64,000 bases of DNA, taken from contig CAJXLM010000002.1 in NCBI GenBank assembly GCA_913056175.1, positions 1 through 64,000 of the forward strand. Reading direction: 5' to 3'. The DNA is from an uncultured Opitutia bacterium (GTDB lineage Bacteria; Verrucomicrobiota; Verrucomicrobiia; Opitutales; Puniceicoccaceae). The notes beneath the pieces are model-generated. The model saw only the letters and a program-made list of their open reading frames with translations, was not told the origin of the DNA and did no database searches. The translations under genes were made by a program, and so were the position numbers. This document shows positions 1 to 7,365 of the stretch, piece by piece. How positions within the stretch are numbered: the first letter of the stretch is position 1; every line of letters begins with the position of its first letter.

Positions 1-254
1 AGCGCCCGGTACCGGGCCACCAGCTCCTCCGCCCCCACATCCCCCCGCTCCCGCGGATCGGCCACCACCACCAGCTGGATCCCCGTGGGCAACACCACGC
101 ACTCCAACACATCCACCCCCGAAAACTCCGTCGCCCGCACCGCCAGCCGCATCAGGAACTCCCGCTCCTCCGCCCCCAAACGAAACTCCCCCAACAACTC
201 CCCCCGCAAATAGTAGTACCCCTCCCCCCTCAACTTGTACCGTCGCCGTCTCAT
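1..254 (-). CDS. REP-associated tyrosine transposase (RAYT)-like, C-terminus beyond window
   Basis: The visible first 84 residues resemble the N-terminal part of Y1-type RAYT transposases, which in catalytic members nick single-stranded DNA at REP palindromes. A YYYLRGE stretch sits where FYHVxxR normally lies, followed by EEREFLMRL, FSGVDVLECVVL, and then the position of the metal-binding HUH motif. There the expected NHFHLL reads TGIQLV, so both histidines are replaced (G and Q). EELVARYRAL follows, as in the family. The ATG at 254 is the only sensible start. Loss of HUH suggests a catalytically dead or repurposed paralogue, or a decaying copy, although the visible frame is intact. The nucleophilic tyrosine, if present, lies outside the window. 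Family call moderately sure; activity doubtful. Confidence 0.6.
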   Translation of the reverse strand, partial: MRRRRYKLRGEGYYYLRGELLGEFRLGAEEREFLMRLAVRATEFSGVDVLECVVLPTGIQLVVVADPRERGDVGAEELVARYRA

Positions 255-510
255 GCCACCCACCCCAACACCACCTTCCCTCTAAGTCAAGCGGTAATAA
301 AGCCTGTCATTATATTCCAGCTAGCAGGCCTAAGCGTGGGATGGTTGGGTTCATGAGTGGTGGTGCTGGAGGGGAGGGTGGGGTGCGGGGTAGGGTGGGG
401 CTTGTTTGCGGGGAAACTTCCGGGGGCGGCACGCTGAAAGGTCGCAGGCCAAGTCTGGCCGGCAGGGCGGGCTGGCGGGTTTGATGGCCTGGAGGAGGTC
501 TCGGTGATTC

Positions 511-903
511 CACGGCGTGTGGCTGGTTTCGGGGATTGCTCGTCCGGCGGCAGGTCCTCGGGGTTGGCGATCGGCTGGACAACCCTCAGATTTTCCGGTC
601 GGTGGGTCGACCCTTGAGGTTGGCGATTGGTGGGTGGGTCTTGGGGATCGTGTAGGTCCAGAGGTGGAAGGTGGGGTGGGACGGTTTTTGGGCCACCGTG
701 TCTTCCCCGGCGTGCGGCCGGTGTCGGGGAGTTCTCGGCGTGCGGTAGGTTCTCGTGGTTGGCGGTCGGCTGGGGGGTTCTCAGGATTCTCGGTCGGTGG
801 GTGGGTGTTTGGAGTTGGCGATTGGTGGGCAGGGCTTGGGGATTGTGCGGGTCCGGGGGTGGGAATTGGGGTGGGGCGGTTTTTGGGGCGAACGTGTCCA
901 TCG
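511..903. repeat. Two imperfect ~197-bp tandem direct repeats
   Basis: The block from about 511 to 707 recurs from about 708 to 903. Shared landmarks in the same order are cggcgtg, ttctcggt/tttccggtcggtgggt, ttggcgattggtggg, cttggggat, ggtggggtgggacgg/attggggtggggcgg and tttttggg. Copies diverge by many substitutions but keep almost constant spacing, near a multiple of three. Both copies run G/T-rich on the plus strand. Their position next to a RAYT gene suggests a repeat family mobilised with it, but no REP-type palindrome was recognised inside. Confidence 0.7.
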
Positions 904-976
904 CTCACCTTTTCCGGACGGATCTACGCGGTGACGGCACGGCGCTGCTTTGCCCGGGGAATCGGGAGAGAGCATC

Positions 977-1007
977 AAAAAGCCCCTCTTCCCGGGAGAA
1001 GAGGGGC
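977..1007 (-). terminator. Rho-independent terminator of the AhpD-like gene
   Basis: A perfect 10-bp stem (982-991 with 998-1007, arm gcccctcttc) has a 6-nt loop and, read on the minus strand, is followed by five T (complement of 977-981). It lies 42 nt past the stop codon of the AhpD-like gene. Confidence 0.85.
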
Positions 1008-1048
1008 GGAGGCGGGAAAGCGAGTTGATTGCGCGGGCGATCCCCGGT

Positions 1049-1393
1049 TCAGGAAGCCATTTCGTCGACGGCCTTGAGGGCGTCCACCCCGTACATGAGG
1101 GAGGGACCGCCGCCCATCATCACGGTGACCCCGATCGTGTCGACGAGCTCCTCTCGGGTGGCACCCGCCTTGAGGGCGGCGGCCACGTGCATGCCGATGC
1201 AGCGGTCGCACTGTGCCTTGATGCCGATGGCCAGGGCGATGAGCTCCTTGGTCTTCTCGTCGAGCGCTCCGCCGTGCATGGCGGCCCCGTGGAGGCCCTG
1301 GAAGCTCTTCATGAGCTCTCCGTCGGACTTGCCGAGGCCCTGCATGAGCGCGTGGGTTTCCTTGTTCAGTTCCTGGTAAGATGAAGTACTCAT
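1049..1393 (-). CDS. AhpD-like carboxymuconolactone decarboxylase family protein
   Basis: A 114-residue cytoplasmic all-helical protein of the CMD/AhpD superfamily. The redox signature CDRCIGMH (Cys62, Cys65, His69) matches the CxxC-x3-H site of alkylhydroperoxidase AhpD-like proteins, which reduce peroxides or act as thiol oxidoreductases. The preceding LDEKTKELIALAIGIKAQ and following ALKAGATREEL segments are family hallmarks, as is the C-terminal GGGPSLMYGVDAL. The length suits single-domain members. It begins with ATG at 1393 and ends before a strong terminator, so it is probably monocistronic. The DJ-1-like gene is divergent, 102 bp away. Substrate unknown. Confidence 0.85.
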   Translation of the reverse strand: MSTSSYQELNKETHALMQGLGKSDGELMKSFQGLHGAAMHGGALDEKTKELIALAIGIKAQCDRCIGMHVAAALKAGATREELVDTIGVTVMMGGGPSLMYGVDALKAVDEMAS

Positions 1394-1495
1394 AGACCCG
1401 GGAAGCTTGCACGGGGCGACTCCCGACGGCAAGGACGACCCGATCCCTTTCGGCGGGGGATTGACCCCGGGGACCCTGTTTGGCTTCCTCCGTCC

Positions 1496-2026
1496 ATGGA
1501 ATCCCCCCGTCCCGCCCCCGTGCGGGTCCTCTTCCTGACGGGAACCGACTACGAGGACCTGGAGCTCTGGTATCCCCTCTACCGGCTGCAGGAGGCTGGC
1601 GCGGAGACCCTCGTTCTCGGCGAGAGCCTGGAGACTTTTCGCGGAAAGCACGGCTACCCGAGCCGGGCGGAGGCGCTTGTCGATTCGGTGGATCCGGAGG
1701 AGTGGACGGCCCTCGTGCTTCCCGGCGGTTTCATGCCGGACCGCCTCCGCCGCAACCCCGTCGTCCTCGATCTCGTTCGCCACTTCGACCGGCGGGCCAA
1801 GGTCCTTGGGATGATTTGCCACGCCGGCTGGATTCCCGCCTCCGCGGGCATCCTCCGGGGCCGGGTGGTCACCAGCACACCCGGCATCCGCGACGACCTC
1901 GTTCATGCCGGGGCGATTTGGAAGGACGAGCCCGTCGTGCGGGACGGGAATCTCGTCTCGGCCCGCCGCCCGCCGGACCTGCCGGCATTCGGGGCGGCCC
2001 TCGTGGAGGCCCTCGGTCTCTCCTGA
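1496..2026 (+). CDS. DJ-1/PfpI family protein
   Basis: This 176-residue protein has the DJ-1/PfpI fold: VRVLFLTGTDYEDLEL at the N-terminus with a conserved acidic residue, ALVLPGGF near residues 72-79, and the nucleophile elbow GMICHAGW with Cys108. In the family this cysteine serves as protease, deglycase, glyoxalase or redox sensor. The residue after the Cys-His is Ala rather than the Gly of ICHGP. The VTSTPGIRDDLVHAGA and PVVRDGNLVSARRP segments match PfpI-type members. ATG at 1496. The AhpD-like gene is divergent, so the pair may share a stress-response theme. Exact substrate cannot be read from sequence. Confidence 0.85.
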   Translation: MESPRPAPVRVLFLTGTDYEDLELWYPLYRLQEAGAETLVLGESLETFRGKHGYPSRAEALVDSVDPEEWTALVLPGGFMPDRLRRNPVVLDLVRHFDRRAKVLGMICHAGWIPASAGILRGRVVTSTPGIRDDLVHAGAIWKDEPVVRDGNLVSARRPPDLPAFGAALVEALGLS

Positions 2027-2095
2027 GTCCCATGCGGATTCCTTTTTGGGAAAACTGGCATCGGGCCTGCAGTGGCGGTCCCACAGCGGGGCCGA

Positions 2096-2155
2096 TCCTC
2101 CGAACCTGGGTGGCCCCGCGTCCCACGCGGGGGGTGCCCGTACCGTAACCAAGGA
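2096..2155 (+). promoter_or_regulatory. Candidate NMT1/xanthine-type riboswitch over the permease RBS
   Basis: Just before the purine permease start lies a compact foldable element. A P1 helix can form between tcct (2096-2099) and agga (2152-2155), the latter being the Shine-Dalgarno sequence. An asymmetric internal loop (ccgaacct against gtaccgtaacca) leads to ggg/ccc (2108-2110 with 2137-2139) and a 7-bp ccccgcg hairpin (2114-2120 with 2126-2132). This two-helix layout with a long unpaired loop and a sequestered RBS recalls the NMT1 xanthine riboswitch, which controls purine permeases. I cannot verify the consensus from memory, so the class is a proposal. Confidence 0.35.
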
Positions 2156-2157
2156 CA

Positions 2158-3501
2158 ATGATGGAAAAGAAACCCGGTTTCTGGGGACTGGGCGCGGCGG
2201 GTAGTTCCGTCCGCCAGGAAGTGGTCGGTGGGCTCACCACCTTCGCGGCGATGGCCTACATCGTGGCGGTCAACCCTCTCATTCTCGGGGACCCGAACGG
2301 GGCCGGGATGCCCGTGGCGAGCGTGGCGGTGGCCACGGCCCTCGCCGCGGCGGTGGGCTGCTTCCTCATGGCCTTCCTCACCAATTATCCCATCGCCCTG
2401 GCACCCGGCATGGGAACGAACGCCTACTTTTCCTTTCTCATCTGCGGGGTGCTCGGAGTCCCCTGGCAGGCGGCCCTCGCCCTCACCTTCTGGAACGGGT
2501 TGATCTTCCTGCTGCTGGCCGTTTCCGGAGCGCGCAAGCAGATCGCGGAGAGCCTGCCCCACGGCATCCAGATCGGCATCCAGTGCGGAATCGGCTTCTT
2601 CATCGCCTTCATCGGATTGAAGAACGCCGGACTCGTCGTGGAATCCCCGGCCACCTTCGTGCAGTTCGGCAGCCTTCTCGAAGCGGGGCCCCTCCTGGCG
2701 CTCCTCGGCCTCATCCTCATGACCGTCCTCACCGTCCGGAAGATTCCCGGTGCCCTTCTTCTCGGGATCCTCGCGATCACCGTGGTGGGCATCGTGGTCC
2801 CGTCCGGGGGCGGGGGCAGCCTGACGAAGGCTCCGGAGAGCGTCTGGGCGGGTTCGGTGCCCCTCGGGGAGATCTTCTTCTCCCTCGACCTGCTCTATCC
2901 CTTCCGGGAGCCGGCGCTCGCGCTCCCCGTTCTCTTCACCCTGCTCCTCCTCGACATGTTTGACTCCATCGGGACGATCATCGGGGTTTCCCGCCCGGCC
3001 AAGCTACTCGACGAGCGGGGCAAGCTTCCCAAGATCAGCCGGGCCCTCTCGGCGGACGCCCTTGCCACTGTGGCCGGTTCCCTCCTCGGGACCTCGACGG
3101 TGACCTCCTATGTCGAGTCGGCGGCCGGGGTGCAGGCGGGGGCCCGTACCGGACTGAGCACGTTGGTCGTGGGCGTGCTGTTCCTCCTCGCGGTGCTGCT
3201 GGCTCCGCTGGTCACGGCGGTCCCCGCGGTGGCGACGGCTCCGGCCCTCGTCATGGTGGGCCTCTTCATGGCGCAGGGTTTCCGCTTTCTCGACTACGAG
3301 GATTTCCCGCAGGTGGGCGGGGCCATTCTCACGGCGATCGCCATCCCGCTGTTCTTCTCGATCACCGAGGGGATCGGGATCGGCATGATCTTCTACACCT
3401 TGGTGATGGCCCTCCTCGGCCGCGCCCGGGAGATTTCCGTGCTGACCTACGTGATCGCCGTCGGCTTCGCGGTCTTCTTCGCCGTGGAGGCCCTTCTCTA
3501 G
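2158..3501 (+). CDS. NCS2 family purine (xanthine/guanine/hypoxanthine) permease, AzgA-like
   Basis: A 447-residue inner-membrane proton symporter of the NCS2/AzgA branch, importing purine bases. Diagnostic segments include EVVGGLTTFAAMAYIVAVNP with ILGDPNGAGM at the N-terminus, ALAPGMGTNAYFSF, HGIQIGIQCGIGFFIAFIGLKNAG, LFTLLLLDMFDSIGTIIGVS and LLGTSTVTSYVESAAGVQAGARTG, all typical of the family. About 12-14 hydrophobic segments are visible. There are adjacent ATG codons at 2158 and 2161; 2158 is used, with aagga 7 nt upstream. The candidate riboswitch overlaps this RBS and would fit a purine base as both ligand and substrate. It probably starts its own transcript, since the preceding gene ends 131 bp earlier. 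Confidence 0.9.
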   Translation: MMEKKPGFWGLGAAGSSVRQEVVGGLTTFAAMAYIVAVNPLILGDPNGAGMPVASVAVATALAAAVGCFLMAFLTNYPIALAPGMGTNAYFSFLICGVLGVPWQAALALTFWNGLIFLLLAVSGARKQIAESLPHGIQIGIQCGIGFFIAFIGLKNAGLVVESPATFVQFGSLLEAGPLLALLGLILMTVLTVRKIPGALLLGILAITVVGIVVPSGGGGSLTKAPESVWAGSVPLGEIFFSLDLLYPFREPALALPVLFTLLLLDMFDSIGTIIGVSRPAKLLDERGKLPKISRALSADALATVAGSLLGTSTVTSYVESAAGVQAGARTGLSTLVVGVLFLLAVLLAPLVTAVPAVATAPALVMVGLFMAQGFRFLDYEDFPQVGGAILTAIAIPLFFSITEGIGIGMIFYTLVMALLGRAREISVLTYVIAVGFAVFFAVEALL

Positions 3502-3675
3502 GCCGATCCCGGGGGCGATCCGGGCATTCTTTGCCGTGGCCATGAAGGGCGGTCCCGGCTAGCTTACCCGGTCCTGCGACCCTCGCCCCCAGCTGCCGGA
3601 CCGGAGACCCCGGTACCGGCCTCGGCCTACTGGCTCGTCTGGATCCCGCCCCTGCTCTGGTCGGGCAATTACCTC

Positions 3676-4539
3676 GTGGGCCGGGGCTTCAGCGAGACCG
3701 TGCCCCCGTTCAGCCTTGCCTTCTGGCGTTGGGTCCTCGCCCTGGCGGTGGTGCTACCCCTCGCCTGGACCGGCCTGCGGGCGCAGGCCCCCCTCCTGCG
3801 GCGGCACTGGAAATTCCTGCTGGCGGCGGGGGCCCTCGGACCCCTCGGGTACAACGGACTCATCTACCTGGCCCTGCAGACCAGCCCCGCCCTGAACGTG
3901 GCCATGGTGAACTCGGCGACGCCCCTGCTCATTCCGGTGGTCTCGATCGTGCTCACCCGGGAGCGGGTCCTCCCCCGGCAGTGGGTGGGCATCCTTCTCT
4001 CCCTTCTCGGGGTGCTTTACCTCATCGCGCGCGGCGAGCCCGGTCGGCTCGTGTCCCTGCGCTTCCAGCCCGGCGATCTCTGGGTGCTGTGGGCGGTGCT
4101 CAACTGGTCGCTCTACTCCTCCCTGCTCCGTTTCAAGCCCCCGGAAATGAAGCCCCTCGTTCTTGTGGCGGGCACCGCCTTCACCGGGGTCCTCGTGCTC
4201 CTTCCCTTTCTCCTCCTGGAGATGGCGGCCGGCCGCACCTTTCCCGTGCGGGTGCCGCCTCTCCTCGCCCTTGTCTACGTGGCGGTGATGGCCTCGCTCG
4301 TCGCCTATTCCTTCTGGAACCGCTCGGTGGCTCGGCTGGGACCGACCCGTTCCGGTCTCGTCATCCACAGCATGCCCGTCTTCGTGGGCGTGTTTGGCTG
4401 GCTGCTTCTCGGCGAGCCCATCCGCGGCTACCACGCGTGGGGCGCGGTTCTCATCGCCGCGGGGATCGCCGTGGCCATGCGGTCCCCGCGCAGGCGGAAG
4501 CCCTCCCCCGGCGGAACCGCTCCCCCGCGGAGCGCGTAG
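3676..4539 (+). CDS. EamA/DMT family transporter, true start unclear
   Basis: A drug/metabolite-transporter superfamily permease with two EamA repeats and roughly ten membrane helices. LAFWRWVLALAVV, GYNGLIYLALQTSPALNVAMVNSATPLLIPV and the second-half RSGLVIHSMPVFVGVFGWLLLGEP are typical. The first canonical start in frame is GTG 3676, giving 287 residues, but the frame is open upstream and encodes the missing first helix (YWLVWIPPLLWSGNYLVGRG, 3628-3687). No ATG, GTG or TTG lies in frame between 3526 and 3676. Either a rare start is used (CTG 3574 or ATT 3526 are possible) or the original start was lost. Substrate unknown. Confidence 0.75.
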   Translation: MGRGFSETVPPFSLAFWRWVLALAVVLPLAWTGLRAQAPLLRRHWKFLLAAGALGPLGYNGLIYLALQTSPALNVAMVNSATPLLIPVVSIVLTRERVLPRQWVGILLSLLGVLYLIARGEPGRLVSLRFQPGDLWVLWAVLNWSLYSSLLRFKPPEMKPLVLVAGTAFTGVLVLLPFLLLEMAAGRTFPVRVPPLLALVYVAVMASLVAYSFWNRSVARLGPTRSGLVIHSMPVFVGVFGWLLLGEPIRGYHAWGAVLIAAGIAVAMRSPRRRKPSPGGTAPPRSA

Positions 4540-4599
4540 CCTCCCTCCCGGCGGAGACGGCCGCTTTTCCGGCGGCACCGCCATTGCCTTTTGCGGGGA

Positions 4600-5550
4600 A
4601 TGCTGGCGGGGTGGCCCGCCGTGGAAGTCGAAGGTAGCACAGAGCCCGAGGCGGGGAAGTCCGCCTTCGTGCGAGGATCCCTGCTCGTGGTGGCGGGGGC
4701 CACCCTCTGGGGACACCATGGCGCGGTCGTGCAGATCGCGTACGGGATGGGTTTCACCGTGCCGCAGGTCCTCTTCGGCGAGTTCCTCCTCGGCACCGTC
4801 TTCCTCGGGGCGTGGTCTCTCTTCCGCGGGGAAATCCCGCGCGGGATGGGGGCGGCGGCCTGGGCCGAGTTCCTCCTCTTCGGCCTTTGCGGGGGGAGTG
4901 TGGGCCTTCTCCTCTTCATCGCCTTTTCCCTTGGGCCGGTGCCCGTGGCGACCACGCTGCTCTTCCTCTACCTGCCCCTCGTCTTCCTCGTGAGTCTCGT
5001 CTTTCTGCACGAGAAGGCCTCGCCCCTTCGGCTGGCGGCCGTGGCCATCATCCTCTTCGGGGCGGTCGGGGGCACCAACCTTCCCTCGGTGGGCTGGGGC
5101 GACGATTCGCTGGCGGGGGCCCCGGCCGCCTTCGGGGCGGCCTGCGCCTTTGCCGGCCTCATCCTCTGGACCCCGCGGTTGAGCGGGCGGACCACCGCCG
5201 TCTTCCGGGCCCTGCTCTGCTGTGTGGGGCCCCTGCTTGTCTTCCTGCCGGTGGCCCTCGCCCAGGGTTGGGCGCTCTTGCCGGTGGAGCCGTGGCGACC
5301 TTCCGTCTGGGCCTTCCTCCTCCTTCTCGCCAGTCTTGGCCAAGTCGTCCCCGTCCTCCTCTTCATGCAGGGCCTGCCGAGGACCGGTCGCCGCGTGGGG
5401 ACGATCCTCGCCTCCCTCGAGCTGCCCGTCTCCGTGGTTGCGGCCGCCTACCTGCTCGGCACGGCGGTCGCCCCCATCCAGTGGACGGGCATTGCCCTCA
5501 TCCTCGGGGGGGTCGCCCTTTCCCAGTGGGCCGGGCGACCCATCGCCTGA
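4600..5550 (+). CDS. EamA/DMT family transporter
   Basis: This 316-residue protein is a second DMT permease, 60 bp after the first, with which it probably forms an operon. Two EamA repeats give about ten hydrophobic helices. LLVVAGATLWGHHGAVVQ begins the first repeat, and VPVATTLLFLYLPLVFLVSLVFLHEKAS and LASLELPVSVVAAAYLLGTAVAPIQWTGIALILGG are family-type half ends. The ATG at 4600 follows gcgggga; a TTG at 4591 is an alternative. A hydrophilic N-terminus of about 25 residues precedes helix one. It might export amino acids or metabolites; the sequence does not reveal the substrate. Confidence 0.85.
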   Translation: MLAGWPAVEVEGSTEPEAGKSAFVRGSLLVVAGATLWGHHGAVVQIAYGMGFTVPQVLFGEFLLGTVFLGAWSLFRGEIPRGMGAAAWAEFLLFGLCGGSVGLLLFIAFSLGPVPVATTLLFLYLPLVFLVSLVFLHEKASPLRLAAVAIILFGAVGGTNLPSVGWGDDSLAGAPAAFGAACAFAGLILWTPRLSGRTTAVFRALLCCVGPLLVFLPVALAQGWALLPVEPWRPSVWAFLLLLASLGQVVPVLLFMQGLPRTGRRVGTILASLELPVSVVAAAYLLGTAVAPIQWTGIALILGGVALSQWAGRPIA

Positions 5551-5599
5551 GGGGAGGGGAGGCGGGCCGGGACGCCGTCCCCCGTGGCGACTCCCCCGT

Positions 5600-6343
5600 T
5601 CAGGAAGCGACCTCCTCCTCGGCCTCCACCCGGTCGATCAATTCGGTGGCGGCCTGGGTGGTCCCGATCATCCGGTGGTTCAAGCGGTTGCGGAGGATGA
5701 AGTAGAAGATCATGGCGGGAATCCCGATGACCAGCCCCGTGGCGGTGGTGATGAGGGCCTCCCCGATATCCGCGGCGAGCAGTTCCGGGCGTCCCATGCC
5801 CCCCTGGCCAATCGTCTGGAAGGCGCTGATCATGCCGCTGACCGTTCCGAGCAGGCCGATCATGGGGGCGACCGCGGCGACCACGTTCAGGTAGTTCACC
5901 CACTGGGAAACGCCGTTCTCCGCGGCCTCGGCATTCTCCACGAAGAGGGCCTCGACCTGCTCCTTGTTGAGGTTGGGTCGATCCCCGCGGAACTTGCCGA
6001 GAGCCGGGGCCAGGCTCCGGCCGAGAACCGTGCTGGAGGCCTCGAGGGTGCGCGCGGCGGTCTCGAGGTCGAGCCGGTCGAGGGCCTGCCGCACGGCGGG
6101 GAGGGTCTCCTCCGGGAGGAAGCGGGAGCGCCGGGTCTCCAAGTAGGCGTAGAAGACCAGGAAGAACATGGTGAGGGAGCAGGCGGCGAGGGGAAACATG
6201 GCCCAGCCCCCCTGCTGGATCATGGTAAAAAGGCTGAGGTCGCCGGCGGGGGCGGGCGGGTCTTCGCGGGCAGCGAGGGAAAGGGGAAGGAGGAGGAAGA
6301 GGACCAGCAGGGTGGGGAGGCGGGGCGGGGAGAGTGCGTTCAT
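5600..6343 (-). CDS. MotA/TolQ/ExbB proton channel family protein
   Basis: A 247-residue inner-membrane protein of the ExbB/TolQ family. In the family it forms a proton-driven pentamer that energises a TonB-like or TolA-like partner. An N-terminal hydrophobic signal-like segment (residues 8-25) is followed by a helix around 45-67, then a cytoplasmic domain (LEASSTVLGRSLAPALGKF) and the paired helices WVNYLNVVAAVAPMIGLLGTVSGMISAFQTI and EALITTATGLVIGIPAMIFYF. Its start overlaps the previous gene by 4 nt (ATGA). No ExbD/TolR gene follows, which is unusual, so it must borrow a partner encoded elsewhere or work with the TPR proteins of its operon. Confidence 0.9.
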   Translation of the reverse strand: MNALSPPRLPTLLVLFLLLPLSLAAREDPPAPAGDLSLFTMIQQGGWAMFPLAACSLTMFFLVFYAYLETRRSRFLPEETLPAVRQALDRLDLETAARTLEASSTVLGRSLAPALGKFRGDRPNLNKEQVEALFVENAEAAENGVSQWVNYLNVVAAVAPMIGLLGTVSGMISAFQTIGQGGMGRPELLAADIGEALITTATGLVIGIPAMIFYFILRNRLNHRMIGTTQAATELIDRVEAEEEVAS

Positions 6344-7365
6344 GGCGGTGTCGGGGAGGAGTCGGAGGGTGGCGGTACGCTGGCCCGGGAGGGGGTTCGC
6401 CCGGCCGCGCCGGCCACCGGAACGTAGGGGAGGGCGGGTGCGGCGGAGGGCCTCCCGAGGGGGAGGGGGGCACCGTCGGCGCCGGGGAGCGGCCCCCGCC
6501 CCGGTGCCCGCTCCGGCCATTCGGCGAGGATCGGCGGGGGGTTCCAGGGCAGGCCGCGTTGCCGGCGCTCGGCGTCGAGGGTGTCCCGCAGGTCCTCCTC
6601 GCCCAGTGCGTGGGCGGCGACGATGGCGAGGGCGTAGCAGGCGGGGAGGTAGCGGGGCGGCCGTGGGCCGGAAAAGACGAGGGGCCGCAGGCAGTGCCGG
6701 AGCCCGTTTTCCACCTCTCCGGCGCGAAAGGCGAGGAGGGCGAGGACGAGGTCCGGGAGGGCGGAGTCCCGGTAGCGGGGGCCGGCCGCCCGCCCGGCCT
6801 CGGCGAGGGCCCGGGCTTCCCCCTCGAGTTGGAGTCGGTAGTGCCCGAGCAGCCGGATCTCCCGGAGGCGGGCAAGGGTGGTGGGGGTGGTCGCGTGGTC
6901 GAGCAGGTCGCCCGCCGTGCTGAGGGCGGCGGCGGTGGCCCCGGTGGCGAGCTGGGCGCGGGGGAGGAAGGAGAGCAGGTCGGTCTGCCGGGCGGGGAGC
7001 AAGTCGAGGGCGACCCGGCGCTGGTCGTAGAGGGCGGCGAGGATTTCCCGGGCGGCGGGCCAGTCCTCCGCGCGGACGGCCTCTTGGGCCCGCTGGAGCC
7101 ATTTCCGGCCGGGAAGGGAGAGCGATTCGATCTCCGCCCGTTCGAGGCTGACGGTGGCTTCCCCGCCCTCGAGGATCCGGCGGAACTGGAGGGTATCCGG
7201 GCTGGCCCCGGCCAGTCGGCCCCGAATTTCCTGCCCGTCGCGGAGACGGACCGTCCAGGGCTCGTGGAGCCGGGCGCGTTCCCCCGCGGGAAGGATTTCC
7301 GCGCAGGTGGCGCTGACGGCAAGGCCTACGAGGAGAAGTACCCCGCGCGTGGCGGCCCCCCTCAC
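6340..7365 (-). CDS. Conserved periplasmic hypothetical protein of ExbB operon
   Basis: This 341-residue protein starts with a signal peptide (hydrophobic GVLLLVGLAVSATCA). Residues around 35-75 (WTVRLRDGQEIRGRLAGAS, LQFRRILEGGEATVSLERAEIESL) look like a small SH3-like or Sm-like beta barrel. A helical TPR-like middle follows (AQEAVRAEDWPAAREILAALYDQ), then a Pro-rich disordered tail from about residue 285. It overlaps the upstream TPR gene and the downstream exbB by 4 nt each, so the three are translated together. A periplasmic partner of the proton channel is a reasonable guess; no enzyme motif is visible and I do not recognise a named family. Confidence 0.6.
   Translation of the reverse strand: MRGAATRGVLLLVGLAVSATCAEILPAGERARLHEPWTVRLRDGQEIRGRLAGASPDTLQFRRILEGGEATVSLERAEIESLSLPGRKWLQRAQEAVRAEDWPAAREILAALYDQRRVALDLLPARQTDLLSFLPRAQLATGATAAALSTAGDLLDHATTPTTLARLREIRLLGHYRLQLEGEARALAEAGRAAGPRYRDSALPDLVLALLAFRAGEVENGLRHCLRPLVFSGPRPPRYLPACYALAIVAAHALGEEDLRDTLDAERRQRGLPWNPPPILAEWPERAPGRGPLPGADGAPLPLGRPSAAPALPYVPVAGAAGRTPSRASVPPPSDSSPTPP

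Larger units (their letters stand above)
255..1048. other. Non-coding G/T-rich region between transposase and AhpD-like gene
   Basis: About 800 bases without a convincing gene. The plus strand is rich in G and T and contains the ~197-bp direct repeats listed separately. Long open frames exist on both strands here, but they encode low-complexity Pro/Thr/Arg or Gly/Trp text, as expected from a skewed G-rich sequence with few stop codons. The part nearest 1049 carries the terminator of the minus-strand AhpD-like gene. Possible role: repeat-bearing flank of the RAYT locus. Confidence 0.5.

Noticed and set aside
287-901. Pro-rich 204-codon open frame on the minus strand with internal 66-residue repeat
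   Set aside because: Low complexity, G/T strand skew explains the lack of stops, and the opposite strand is equally open. Kept only as a repeat.
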